From the NCBI GenBank assembly GCA_913052135.1, contig CAJXDY010000004.1, positions 23,025-87,024 on the forward strand: a stretch of DNA of 64,000 nucleotides. The letters run 5' to 3'. The position numbers and the translations under genes are program-made. Below, one piece after another: positions 27,908 through 36,244 of this stretch. The notes beneath the pieces are model-generated. The model saw only the letters and a list, made by a program, of their open reading frames with translations, did no database searches and was not told the origin of the DNA. The first letter of the stretch is position 1, and each line of letters begins with the position of its first letter. Origin of the DNA: UBA8106 sp913052135 (lineage in GTDB: Bacteria; Acidobacteriota; Vicinamibacteria; Vicinamibacterales; UBA823).

Positions 27908-29032
27908 CTACCTATCTACCTCTCCCAACACGATGTCAATCGAGCCGATAAGCGCAACAACATCGGCAACCAAATGCCCACGAATAAGTCGTGGCAAAGC
28001 CTGCAAATTACAGAAAGAAGGCGACCGAACCCTGAAACGATATGGATTCGTTGACCGGCCGTCGCTGACGATGAAAAACCCAATCTCACCCTTTGGTGAT
28101 TCAATTGCGTGATACGTCTCACCAGCAGGCGGCTTAATCAGTCTGGGGACCTTGCCTATAAACGGACCCTCGGGTAGTCCTTCAATACCTTGACGGATAA
28201 TTCGTGTTGATTGTCTGAATTCTTCCAACCGGACCAAATACCGATCATAGGTATCACCTCGGTCACCGATCGGAACATCGAATTCGACCTCGTCATAGGC
28301 TGCGTACGGTTCGTCCTTTCTAACATCGCGAGGCACACCGGATCCCCTAAGTGCAGGACCGCACATTCCAAGTGCTACGGCTTCAGAGCCCGAAATAATA
28401 CCTATGTCACGTGTGCGTTCGAGCCAAATTCTGTTGTGAGTCAATAATGTTTCGTACTCATCGACTTTTGAATCCATGATGTCGCAGAACTCTAGCACCT
28501 TGCGATCCCAACCTGGCGGTACATCCAAAGGAAGACCGCCAATTCGCTGTGAGTTGTACGTAAGCCGAGCACCGCAGTATTCTTCAAAAAGATCAAGAAT
28601 CAGCTCACGCTCCCTAAAAGCGTATAGAAACACGGTCATAGCCCCGATATCCATGGCATGGGTGCCCAGCCACAAACAGTGGCTTGCTATACGCTGCAAC
28701 TCATTCAGTACCGTTCTTACGTATCGCGCGCGTCGTGGCACTTCGATGGACATCAATTTCTCGACAGTTTCACAATATCCAAGATTCGTCGAAGCTGCGG
28801 CCACATAGTCCATGCGATCAGTGAGAAGAATAATTTGGGTCCAGTCTCGATTTTCGGAAAGCTTTTCAATTCCGCGATGGAGATAACCGATGACAATGTC
28901 TGAGTCGACCACGCGCTCACCGTCTAGGTGCAGCACGATTCGGAGCACACCGTGAGTACTCGGATGTTGGGGCCCCATGTTTAAGACCATCTCGTTCGTG
29001 TCAAACATAGGACGTGGTGCCTCGACGGTCAT
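27908..29032 (-). CDS. nuoD: NADH-quinone oxidoreductase subunit D (49-kDa homologue)
   Basis: Cofactor-free hydrogenase-like subunit lining the quinone site. 374 residues. MGPQHPSTHGVLRIVLHLDG carries the quinone-binding histidine region; YLHRGIEKL, MDYVAAASTNLGY and the C-terminal FCNLQALPRLIRGHLVADVV are standard. It is a separate gene, not fused to nuoC. The starting ATG is at 29030-29032, 70 bases after nuoC. Confidence 0.97.
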   Translation of the reverse strand: MTVEAPRPMFDTNEMVLNMGPQHPSTHGVLRIVLHLDGERVVDSDIVIGYLHRGIEKLSENRDWTQIILLTDRMDYVAAASTNLGYCETVEKLMSIEVPRRARYVRTVLNELQRIASHCLWLGTHAMDIGAMTVFLYAFRERELILDLFEEYCGARLTYNSQRIGGLPLDVPPGWDRKVLEFCDIMDSKVDEYETLLTHNRIWLERTRDIGIISGSEAVALGMCGPALRGSGVPRDVRKDEPYAAYDEVEFDVPIGDRGDTYDRYLVRLEEFRQSTRIIRQGIEGLPEGPFIGKVPRLIKPPAGETYHAIESPKGEIGFFIVSDGRSTNPYRFRVRSPSFCNLQALPRLIRGHLVADVVALIGSIDIVLGEVDR

Positions 29033-29102
29033 AGTTAAAACCCTAACTTATCCTTTCCTAGGTGACATCCCTGTGGTGCAACCATCTTCAACCCAATTGA
29101 TT

Positions 29103-29807
29103 TTATTCGCCTTCATTCTCAGCATCTAGGTTGCGGAGTCTAAGCCAATCCTGTGGCCCTTCCATTAAAAGTTCACCCGGACCTTCCAGTGGATAATCCT
29201 TTCGCTGCGGATGCCCTTGCCACTCTTCAGGCATTAGAATACGGCGGAGATCTGGATGCCCTGTGATGTTGACACCGAACATGTCATACACTTCGCGTTC
29301 TAACCAGTTAGCTGCTGGCCATACGTCACTCACCGAAGGCACAGCACCATTTTCATCGGTCCGCACCTTTAGGCGAACCCGATTTCTGTGCTGCGTAGAA
29401 TACAGGCAATACACAACATCGAAACGTTTCGCGCGAGCCGGCCAGTCACTAACCGTCACATCTGAGCAAAGATCAAAACCAACGTCCGGTGCATCCTTTA
29501 GAAATTCTGAAACAGCTACAAGGTGTTCGGGGAACACGATGACCGTCCAGTCACCGACCCAATAGCTGAGTTGCTCAATTGCATTCGGATGCGCCACCCG
29601 CAATGCAGTAATAAAAGATGGAACCTCCAGATCGTCCGGAGGGGCAGGGTCAGTCGGGCTGGTTGGAGTAACCGGGACCTTCTTCGCAGGTGGTTTAGTC
29701 GGCCCTGGTTTTGCAGATGCAGTTGCCTGGCGCTGATTATTATTGGGTGGTTGAGCCAAGCCTGCCCCGCTAGCATCAGGAGTTGGTGGTTTTTGTTCGT
29801 TATTCAT
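29103..29807 (-). CDS. nuoC: NADH-quinone oxidoreductase subunit C with proline-rich N-terminal extension
   Basis: Peripheral-arm subunit (30-kDa homologue) without cofactor. 234 residues; the conserved core runs from about 62, with the signature NWLEREVYDMFGV, GHPDLRRILMPEEWQGHPQ and RKDYPLEG. The first 60 residues are rich in Pro, Ala, Thr and Lys, look disordered and are not part of the family fold. Only 12 bases separate it from nuoA, so nuoB, normally between them, is missing. Confidence 0.95.
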   Translation of the reverse strand: MNNEQKPPTPDASGAGLAQPPNNNQRQATASAKPGPTKPPAKKVPVTPTSPTDPAPPDDLEVPSFITALRVAHPNAIEQLSYWVGDWTVIVFPEHLVAVSEFLKDAPDVGFDLCSDVTVSDWPARAKRFDVVYCLYSTQHRNRVRLKVRTDENGAVPSVSDVWPAANWLEREVYDMFGVNITGHPDLRRILMPEEWQGHPQRKDYPLEGPGELLMEGPQDWLRLRNLDAENEGE

Positions 29808-29819
29808 CGGAAAACTAAC

Positions 29820-30176
29820 CTAGGTCCACTCGAGCGCGCCCTTTCGCCACGCATAGACATAGCCGACAACCAAAATGAACAAAAACACCACCATCTCGAT
29901 TAAGCCGAAAAGCGCCAGCTCGTCCATGATGACAGCCCATGGAAACATGAAGACAGTTTCAACATCAAAAATCACAAACAACATTGCTACCAGGTAATAC
30001 CTGACACTGTACTTAGCGCGTGCGTCCGTCTCTGGTTCGATCCCGCACTCATACGGCTCGAACTTTACCTTATTGTAGCGTTCAGCCTTAATAAGGCTGG
30101 CAAAGATCAATGTGAAGATCGCAAAACCAATCGCGACGAGCAAAAACAATAAAATTGGAATGTAGGCGTCCAGCAT
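29820..30176 (-). CDS. nuoA: NADH-quinone oxidoreductase subunit A
   Basis: Three-helix membrane subunit and first gene of the nuo array. 118 residues. KFEPYECGIEPETDARAKYS contains the conserved cysteine loop, followed by RYYLVAMLFVIFDVETVFMF, both diagnostic. The start ATG is at 30174-30176. A perfect 14-bp palindrome lies about 48 bases upstream of it. Confidence 0.96.
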   Translation of the reverse strand: MLDAYIPILLFLLVAIGFAIFTLIFASLIKAERYNKVKFEPYECGIEPETDARAKYSVRYYLVAMLFVIFDVETVFMFPWAVIMDELALFGLIEMVVFLFILVVGYVYAWRKGALEWT

Positions 30177-30435
30177 GGAAACCCTTGTTCGTGAATCCTA
30201 TATTTAAACTCAACTCAAGTAATGTATAAGCTTATACCGGTACACGTAGTGAGCGAAAGTCGATTACACGGTTGCTGCTTGTGGTGTGGGTTAGCCAGAC
30301 ATGAATACAAGCATCACATCGATGCAAAACTCGCTCGTTATAGCACGTGATGGCGTCAAGGGTCAAGAATCTGACCCATTCCCCTCGTGAGCGAAAAATC
30401 CTAGCAACTTGTTCAGCACCAATAGTTTCCAACGC
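30177..30435. other. Gene-free stretch between divergent nuoA and VWA gene; palindrome at 30224-30237
   Basis: The whole interval from nuoA to the VWA start (30177-30518) lacks a credible gene. It holds the perfect 14-bp palindrome GTATAAGCTTATAC at 30224-30237, which could be an operator or part of the nuo promoter (TATAAG on the minus strand), and the VWA promoter listed separately. A 66-codon open frame at 30232-30432 has no recognisable features. Confidence 0.5.
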
Positions 30436-30465
30436 TTGACGTGCTCGAATGTTGGCACCTATACT
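30436..30465 (+). promoter_or_regulatory. Sigma-70-type promoter upstream of the VWA gene
   Basis: Plus strand: TTGACG at 30436-30441, 18-base spacer, TATACT at 30460-30465, 53 bases before the VWA start codon. Both boxes differ from consensus by one base. Confidence 0.65.
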
Positions 30466-30518
30466 CCGAGTAAGACGTTATTAACAGGAGCTTCACTGCT
30501 TCGGCGTTACCGGATTAA

Positions 30519-31472
30519 ATGATGCACCATATTACGCTCACTGGCACGCTGTCGCTCCTCACTCTTATCTGCACACTCCCACACCTTGCTCTGAATGCAG
30601 CCGAAAACAAATCGTCTCAACAAAGGCCTTCATTTCAAGCAGGTGTAGATATCGTTTCGATCAATGTAACTGTTATCGATGAAGGAGGCCGGTATATAAC
30701 TGACCTAGACGTCGAGGAAATTGGCGTCTTCGAAGACGGCATCCAGCAAGATTTAACATTCTTCACACGCGAGCAATTACCTATTGCGCTGGCACTGCTG
30801 ATTGACACTTCTGCCAGCATGGAACGACGGCTGAGTACGGCACAAGAAGCTGCCATCGGATTTGCTCATCAGCTTCGTCAAGCAGACCTCGCTTCGGTCA
30901 TCGATTTCGACAATCGTGTCAACATATTGCAGGAATTCACTAATAAACCAGAGGCCTTAGAGCGAGCCATCAGACGAACTTCTGCCGGGGGATCAACATC
31001 CTTATACAACGCCATCTATATTGCGCTTAAAGAGCTGCAAAAGAATAAAGCCAAGGGTGTCGATGAAATTCGGCGTCAGTCGATTGTCGTACTGTCAGAC
31101 GGTGAAGACACGTCCAGCTTGGTAGGATTTAACGAAGTGCTCGAACTGGCTAAGCGCTCAGAAACGGTAATCTACACAATTGGCCTGCCCACTCGTGAAC
31201 GCCGTGGCAATCGAGGTTCTGAAGAAGCAGTTTATGTTCTGCGTCAGTTAAGCCGTGAAACTGGTGGGCGGTCGTTCTTTCCGGATTCAATTCTTGAGTT
31301 GGCTGACATTTACAAACAAATCGCAGAGGAATTGTCGAGTCAATATACTCTAGGCTACACATCTAACAATCAAAACCGAAATGGTGAATTCCGTCAGATC
31401 GCGGTTCAAGCCAATCGGGTGAACGCCACGACCCGAACAAAGCGAGGGTATTACGCACCGACACCTCAGTAA
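30519..31472 (+). CDS. Secreted VWA-domain protein (acidobacterial TIGR03436-like)
   Basis: Exported von Willebrand factor A domain protein, role unknown. 317 residues: signal peptide (about 1-29, hydrophobic then LNAAEN), a short beta domain in which VTVIDEGGRYITDLDVEEIG and VFEDGIQQDLTFF recall the acidobacterial VWFA-related family, and a VWA domain with an intact MIDAS motif DTSAS (Asp96, Ser98, Ser100). It ends TKRGYYAPTP, the typical family terminus. This family is strongly expanded in Acidobacteriota and is the best lineage hint in the window. First gene before the heme cluster, 63 bases from the next. Confidence 0.9.
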   Translation: MMHHITLTGTLSLLTLICTLPHLALNAAENKSSQQRPSFQAGVDIVSINVTVIDEGGRYITDLDVEEIGVFEDGIQQDLTFFTREQLPIALALLIDTSASMERRLSTAQEAAIGFAHQLRQADLASVIDFDNRVNILQEFTNKPEALERAIRRTSAGGSTSLYNAIYIALKELQKNKAKGVDEIRRQSIVVLSDGEDTSSLVGFNEVLELAKRSETVIYTIGLPTRERRGNRGSEEAVYVLRQLSRETGGRSFFPDSILELADIYKQIAEELSSQYTLGYTSNNQNRNGEFRQIAVQANRVNATTRTKRGYYAPTPQ

Positions 31473-31535
31473 AATTATGATTCAATTCCAAACATTCTTC
31501 ATTAATCTTGAGCGAGAATTTAAAGGCTGATTGTT

Positions 31536-32360
31536 GTGAATATTATTCTTTTTGTTCTGTACCTCATAGCTGGGATCGCCTACGCTGTACATTTTGGGAA
31601 CCGAGGGCGCTTAGTTGGCCGCTTTGCTACAACAATGCTCGCTTCAGCTACCTTAGCCCATACATTCATTATTGGCATGAGGACCATGCAAGTCGGCCAC
31701 CTGCCACTCGTGGGTACAACTGGTGCCATTTCAATGTTCGTTTGGTTGCTTGCAATTGCCTACCTGTACACAGAAACAACAAGCAATGAACGTTCTATTG
31801 GCACGCTCATTGCGCCTTTGTTAGCCGGACTCCAGCTCATCCCTGCGGTAACTAACTACCGTGTTGTTGAACGACCACCGATACTAGAAAGCCCTTGGTT
31901 CGCTCTTCATGTTTCGTCGCTCCTCTTCGCCTATGCGAGCTTTGCGATTGCGTGTGTCATCGGCATCACCTACCTCTTACTCTTTAAAGAACTCAAGGCT
32001 AAGCATCTTGGGGTGTTTTATGCAAGATTACCTTCACTGCATATCCTGGATTACATGAATACTCGAGCTATTGCTGTCGGGTGGCTATTCTTGACAGTCG
32101 GCTTAATAGTGGGTGGCGTGTGGACCTCTCAAGCACACGTGGACGGAACTGATCCTCGGATGCAAGCAATGACATTGCTAGACCCTAAGATCTTTGTCGC
32201 ACTTTTTTGTTGGGTCATATATTCCTTTGAACTTTATGCACATCGCGCAATGGGCTGGACTGGCCGTCGCATCGCCTGGTTATCGACGTTTGGTTTTGCA
32301 ATTGTTTTATTAAACTTTGTTCCAATCGGATATTTCTTGACCTCAAGTCACAATTTTTAG
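31536..32360 (+). CDS. CcsA/HemX-like cytochrome c assembly membrane protein
   Basis: Polytopic membrane protein of the cytochrome c assembly (CcmC/CcsA) superfamily. 274 residues, eight hydrophobic helices. It has the family's periplasmic histidines and the block SPWFALHVSSLLFAYASFAI (compare W..H...), while the tryptophan-rich heme-binding WGxxWxWD motif is degenerate (GGVWTSQAHVDG). Such hemX genes commonly precede hemA, as here (15-base gap), and are thought to affect HemA level or heme handling. The start is GTG at 31536 with AAAGG upstream. Confidence 0.85.
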   Translation: MNIILFVLYLIAGIAYAVHFGNRGRLVGRFATTMLASATLAHTFIIGMRTMQVGHLPLVGTTGAISMFVWLLAIAYLYTETTSNERSIGTLIAPLLAGLQLIPAVTNYRVVERPPILESPWFALHVSSLLFAYASFAIACVIGITYLLLFKELKAKHLGVFYARLPSLHILDYMNTRAIAVGWLFLTVGLIVGGVWTSQAHVDGTDPRMQAMTLLDPKIFVALFCWVIYSFELYAHRAMGWTGRRIAWLSTFGFAIVLLNFVPIGYFLTSSHNF

Positions 32361-32375
32361 CAACGGCATCAAAGC

Positions 32376-33716
32376 GTGAGTCAAATCTTTCTTTTAGGCA
32401 TCAGCCACCGAACGGCATCTATTGAACTCCGGGAACGCCTTGATTTTTCTGAGCAAGAGCTTCCGAATGCTACAGCTCAATTACTCAAGCGACCCTCCGT
32501 GAACGCTGTCGTAGTGTTATCAACATGCAATCGATCGGAACTTTATGTCCAATGCACAAATCCAAAAGATGCGCAGAAGGACATTTTTGATTTTCTTTGC
32601 GAGTTTAAAGACATTTCACCTAATGAATTGCAACCAATATTTTATGCGTTAGCAGGGACTGAAGCTGTGCGACATCTATTCCGCGTATCAGCCGGCCTTG
32701 ACTCGCTTGTCGTAGGTGAGCCTCAGATTTTTGGCCAGGTGAAACAGGCCTTTGCGGCTGCTGAAAAACTGCATGCTACAAATAGCGTCCTAAACCGCCT
32801 TTTTAACTTGTCCTTTGTAGCAGGGAAACGAGTACGCTCAGAAACTGAATTGGGTGAAGGTGCTGTATCGATTAGTTATGCAGCCGTCGCCCTTGCACGG
32901 AAAATCTTTGGTAAATTAGAAAAATTGTCTGTCCTGTTAATCGGCACTGGGGAAATGGCCCAACTGACTGGTCTGCATTTTAAAGCACAGCAAGTACAGA
33001 AAATATTTGTTGCAAGTCGCACACCTACCCATGCAGAAGCCTTGGCTACCGAAATTCAAGGTGAAGCGATTCCATGGAGTCAAATCGATACGATTCTGGC
33101 ATCAACCGATGTTGTTGCTACGGCAACTGGTGCAAACAAACCGCTCCTGACCAAGAGTCAGATTGATGCAGTAATGCGAGAGCGCCAGAACCGCCCATTG
33201 TTCTTTATTGATATCGCTGTTCCCAGAAATGTTGAACCCGATGTGGGTTTCATAGAGCAAGTGTTTCTCTACAACATAGACGATCTCCAAATGATCGTTG
33301 ACAACAACCTCTCAAAGCGGAATTCGCAGATTGAAAAATCTGAAGCGATTGTTGAAGATTCTGTGACTTTATTCACGAATTGGTTGCGATCTCGAGGTGC
33401 AGTACCCACAGTGGTGGCGTTACGCCAAAGCTTTGAAGATATTCGTAGATTGGAACTCGAGCGCCTTAAACCGAAATTAGCATCACTATCAGTTGCCGAT
33501 CGTGCCCGAGTCGAAGAAATCAGTCGCCTGTTGATCGAAAAAATACTGCTGACGCCAACCGAACAACTTAAGGCGATCTCCAATGAAGCAACACTCGCAG
33601 CATATTCCGATGCTCTTGAACACCTGTTTGAGTTGGACCCTCATGCTGATCAATCTACAAAGTCTGAGTCTAACCCCCCAACAACAACATCTACTAAGAC
33701 ACCGGTGACGTCGTGA
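32376..33716 (+). CDS. hemA: Glutamyl-tRNA reductase HemA
   Basis: NADPH-dependent reduction of glutamyl-tRNA to glutamate-1-semialdehyde, first committed step of C5-pathway tetrapyrrole synthesis. 446 residues. The catalytic cysteine Cys51 is in VLSTCNRSELYV; GLDSLVVGEPQIFGQVK and the NADP-binding LLIGTGEMAQLTG are present, followed by the C-terminal dimerisation helix. GTG start. The stop overlaps the GTG of hemC (GTGA), so the two are coupled. Confidence 0.97.
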   Translation: MSQIFLLGISHRTASIELRERLDFSEQELPNATAQLLKRPSVNAVVVLSTCNRSELYVQCTNPKDAQKDIFDFLCEFKDISPNELQPIFYALAGTEAVRHLFRVSAGLDSLVVGEPQIFGQVKQAFAAAEKLHATNSVLNRLFNLSFVAGKRVRSETELGEGAVSISYAAVALARKIFGKLEKLSVLLIGTGEMAQLTGLHFKAQQVQKIFVASRTPTHAEALATEIQGEAIPWSQIDTILASTDVVATATGANKPLLTKSQIDAVMRERQNRPLFFIDIAVPRNVEPDVGFIEQVFLYNIDDLQMIVDNNLSKRNSQIEKSEAIVEDSVTLFTNWLRSRGAVPTVVALRQSFEDIRRLELERLKPKLASLSVADRARVEEISRLLIEKILLTPTEQLKAISNEATLAAYSDALEHLFELDPHADQSTKSESNPPTTTSTKTPVTS

Positions 33717-34684
33717 GGAGCCTCAAAATTGGAACACGCGGCAGCCAATTGGCTTTGGTTCAAGCCCGAACGTTTGCCAAAACGATTGAACAGCGCAACG
33801 GAACCTTGACCAAAATATCGGTGATTAAGACGACAGGGGATCGACTTACCCAGAAACCACTTGCAACGATCGGTGGCAAGAGATTATTTGTCAAAGAAAT
33901 CGAGGAGGCACTGCTGAATGGCGAAGTGGATGTTGCGGTGCATAGCGCAAAGGACATGCCCGCGAAACTTCCGGAAGGTTTAGCAATCGGCGCGGTCTTA
34001 CCACGTGCCGATCCTCTAGATGCTCTAGTACTACCAATCCACTTACAAAAACTAGAACGTGATGCCTCAGCAATCATAGCTTCCCTTGGACGCACACCAC
34101 GAGTTGGCACCGGCAGTGTTAGAAGAATCTCGCAGTTACGACGCATACTCCCAGAAGCTCGATTCGATTCGATTCGGGGTAATCTCGACACTCGACTCAA
34201 AAAAGTCGATGGGAGGGAATATGACGCGATTGTTCTTGCTGTTGCTGGTCTTCAACGTCTCGGATACACAAAGCGCATCTCCATAGCCTTACCTATCGAC
34301 CTTTGCATGCCTGCGCCTGGACAAGGCGCAATCATTCTTGAGGTGCGTTCTGATGATCGAAATGCGCAAGCCATCGTGGAATCTGTAAATGATGACGCGT
34401 CGGCAGCAGCAATTGTTGCGGAACGAACGCTTGTAGCCGCACTTGATGGTGGCTGCCAAGCACCGATTGGCGCACTCGCATTACCTTACGATTCAAATCT
34501 CGACATGTGGGCTTTAGTAAGCACCTTGGATGGTACAAAGACAATAGTGTGCCGACATCGTGGACCCGTGACGACTCCAGAATTACTCGGCCAAGAACTC
34601 GCTGACCAAATGATTGCCAAAGGAGCGCGGGCAGTTCTAGAGGACGCGTATCGTGCGCAGACAGTGCCGGAACCGCACTCTTAA
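33713..34684 (+). CDS. hemC: Porphobilinogen deaminase HemC
   Basis: Assembles four porphobilinogens into hydroxymethylbilane on a dipyrromethane cofactor. 323 residues. TRGSQLALVQA, catalytic Asp81 in HSAKDMPAKLP, the arginine-rich GTGSVRRISQLRR, and the cofactor-attachment Cys248 in DGGCQAPIGA are all intact. GTG start overlapping hemA. Confidence 0.97.
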   Translation: MRSLKIGTRGSQLALVQARTFAKTIEQRNGTLTKISVIKTTGDRLTQKPLATIGGKRLFVKEIEEALLNGEVDVAVHSAKDMPAKLPEGLAIGAVLPRADPLDALVLPIHLQKLERDASAIIASLGRTPRVGTGSVRRISQLRRILPEARFDSIRGNLDTRLKKVDGREYDAIVLAVAGLQRLGYTKRISIALPIDLCMPAPGQGAIILEVRSDDRNAQAIVESVNDDASAAAIVAERTLVAALDGGCQAPIGALALPYDSNLDMWALVSTLDGTKTIVCRHRGPVTTPELLGQELADQMIAKGARAVLEDAYRAQTVPEPHS

Positions 34685-34686
34685 TC

Positions 34687-36228
34687 ATGCCGAAACCTAG
34701 CGTTCTCATCGTCGGCGCCGGCCCAGGAGATCCGTTACTGATCACCGTCCTAGGACTTCGCTATCTCAAAATGGCTGACGTCGTTGTTCATGACCACCTC
34801 GTTCATCAACGATTACTGAATATGGCACGGAGCGATGCCGAAATAATTGACGCCGGAGCAGCCGCCTTGCAAGAATCGCTCGAACAAGATGCGATTAGTT
34901 TTCTCCTAGCCGACAAAGCTCGTGAGGGTAAGCTCGTTGTTCGCCTAAAATGGGGTGATCCTTATGTCTTTGATAGTGGTGCAAAAGAAGCGATGTTTCT
35001 ACACGAGCAAGGTATCCCATTCGAAGTGGTACCTGGAATCCCAGCGGCAATTGGGGTCCCATGTTACTCCGGCGTGCCTGTAACCTACCCAGAAGCTGGT
35101 GATGCCCTTGTACTCGTGCGAGGCCACGAAGACGAAACCAGTAAGGCGCCTAACGTAGACTGGAAGAAGTTAGCCGACCTCACCCATACAATCGTCTGTT
35201 ACGCTGGCGCTAACCAGCTACCTCACATCATTGAATCATTACTGACAAATGGTCGAGCGCCAACGGACCGAGCGGCGGCCGTATATAACGGAACCAAGCC
35301 AAGCCAACGTACTATTGAAGGCACACTGGAAGAATTAAACCAAGCAATTCAGCATTCAGGCGAGGTCGGTGCAGCTGTACTCATCGTGGGTTCAACGGTT
35401 CGCTTGAGACCATATCTACGATGGTTTGATACCCGTCCTCTCTTCGGAAAGCGGATCATTGTCACGCGCGCACGCGAACAGGCTGGACATCTTGTAGACC
35501 AATTAGCCGACCTCGGTGCTGAACCGATCGAGGCCGCAAGTATTCAAATCTTGCCGGCTGATGACAGTCGTCCACTTGATGAGGCATGTACACGCCTTAA
35601 TGAGTTTGATTGGATTGTTTTCACTAGCGCAAACGGAGTCGAAGCCTTTATTCAACATCTCGTAACTGACAGTCGTGATATTCGAGACCTTAAAGGAGTA
35701 CGATTATGTGCAGTGGGAACGGCGACAGCCGATCGACTCATTAAACGCGGCCTTACGGTTGACGTCATCCCAGAAGAACATCGGGCCGAAGCCATTACAG
35801 GCGCACTGCAGGTGAAGACAAATCTGACCGGTGCCCGCATCTTGCTCCCTCGCGCTGACATCGCCCGCGATGTCCTACCCACGCAATTACGATCGGCTGG
35901 TGCAACAGTTGAAAACGTCACCGCCTACAGAACCTTATACACAATGCCAGAGTTACCAGGCGACCCAGACATATATCAGTTGCTTTTGCAGGAACAGATC
36001 GATGCCATCATTTTTACAAGTGCCTCGACTGTCAAAAACTTTGTTCAGTATCTTGGTGCAGAATCCGCTGCGGACTTGTTACGAACAGTGCCAGTCGCAT
36101 CAATTGGGCCTGTTACCGCGGAAGCTGCCCAACAATTTGGCATTCAGACTTCGATTATTCCAACCAAATATACAATCCCTGCATTAGTGGACGCCTTGGT
36201 TGAACACTTCACTCAAACTGGAAGCTGA
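34687..36228 (+). CDS. Fused uroporphyrinogen-III C-methyltransferase / uroporphyrinogen-III synthase (CobA-HemD)
   Basis: 513 residues. The N-terminal half (about 1-245) is a SUMT/CobA methylase fold with VGAGPGDPLLITVLG and VPGIPAAIGVPCYSGVPVTY; the C-terminal half (about 255-513) is HemD, cyclising hydroxymethylbilane, with the domain start GKRIIVTRAREQAGHLVDQL and IVFTSANGVEAF. In the CobA half the usual RLKGGDPFVFGRGGEE reads RLKWGDPYVFDSGAKEA, a marked departure that may change or remove methylase activity. The HemD half looks normal. ATG two bases after hemC. Confidence 0.92.
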   Translation: MPKPSVLIVGAGPGDPLLITVLGLRYLKMADVVVHDHLVHQRLLNMARSDAEIIDAGAAALQESLEQDAISFLLADKAREGKLVVRLKWGDPYVFDSGAKEAMFLHEQGIPFEVVPGIPAAIGVPCYSGVPVTYPEAGDALVLVRGHEDETSKAPNVDWKKLADLTHTIVCYAGANQLPHIIESLLTNGRAPTDRAAAVYNGTKPSQRTIEGTLEELNQAIQHSGEVGAAVLIVGSTVRLRPYLRWFDTRPLFGKRIIVTRAREQAGHLVDQLADLGAEPIEAASIQILPADDSRPLDEACTRLNEFDWIVFTSANGVEAFIQHLVTDSRDIRDLKGVRLCAVGTATADRLIKRGLTVDVIPEEHRAEAITGALQVKTNLTGARILLPRADIARDVLPTQLRSAGATVENVTAYRTLYTMPELPGDPDIYQLLLQEQIDAIIFTSASTVKNFVQYLGAESAADLLRTVPVASIGPVTAEAAQQFGIQTSIIPTKYTIPALVDALVEHFTQTGS

Positions 36229-36244
36229 TCATAAAATAACAGTA

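Noticed and set aside
30232..30432. 66-codon minus-strand open frame in the nuoA-VWA gap
   Set aside because: No recognisable domain, no good ribosome site, and it covers the palindrome and abuts the VWA promoter.
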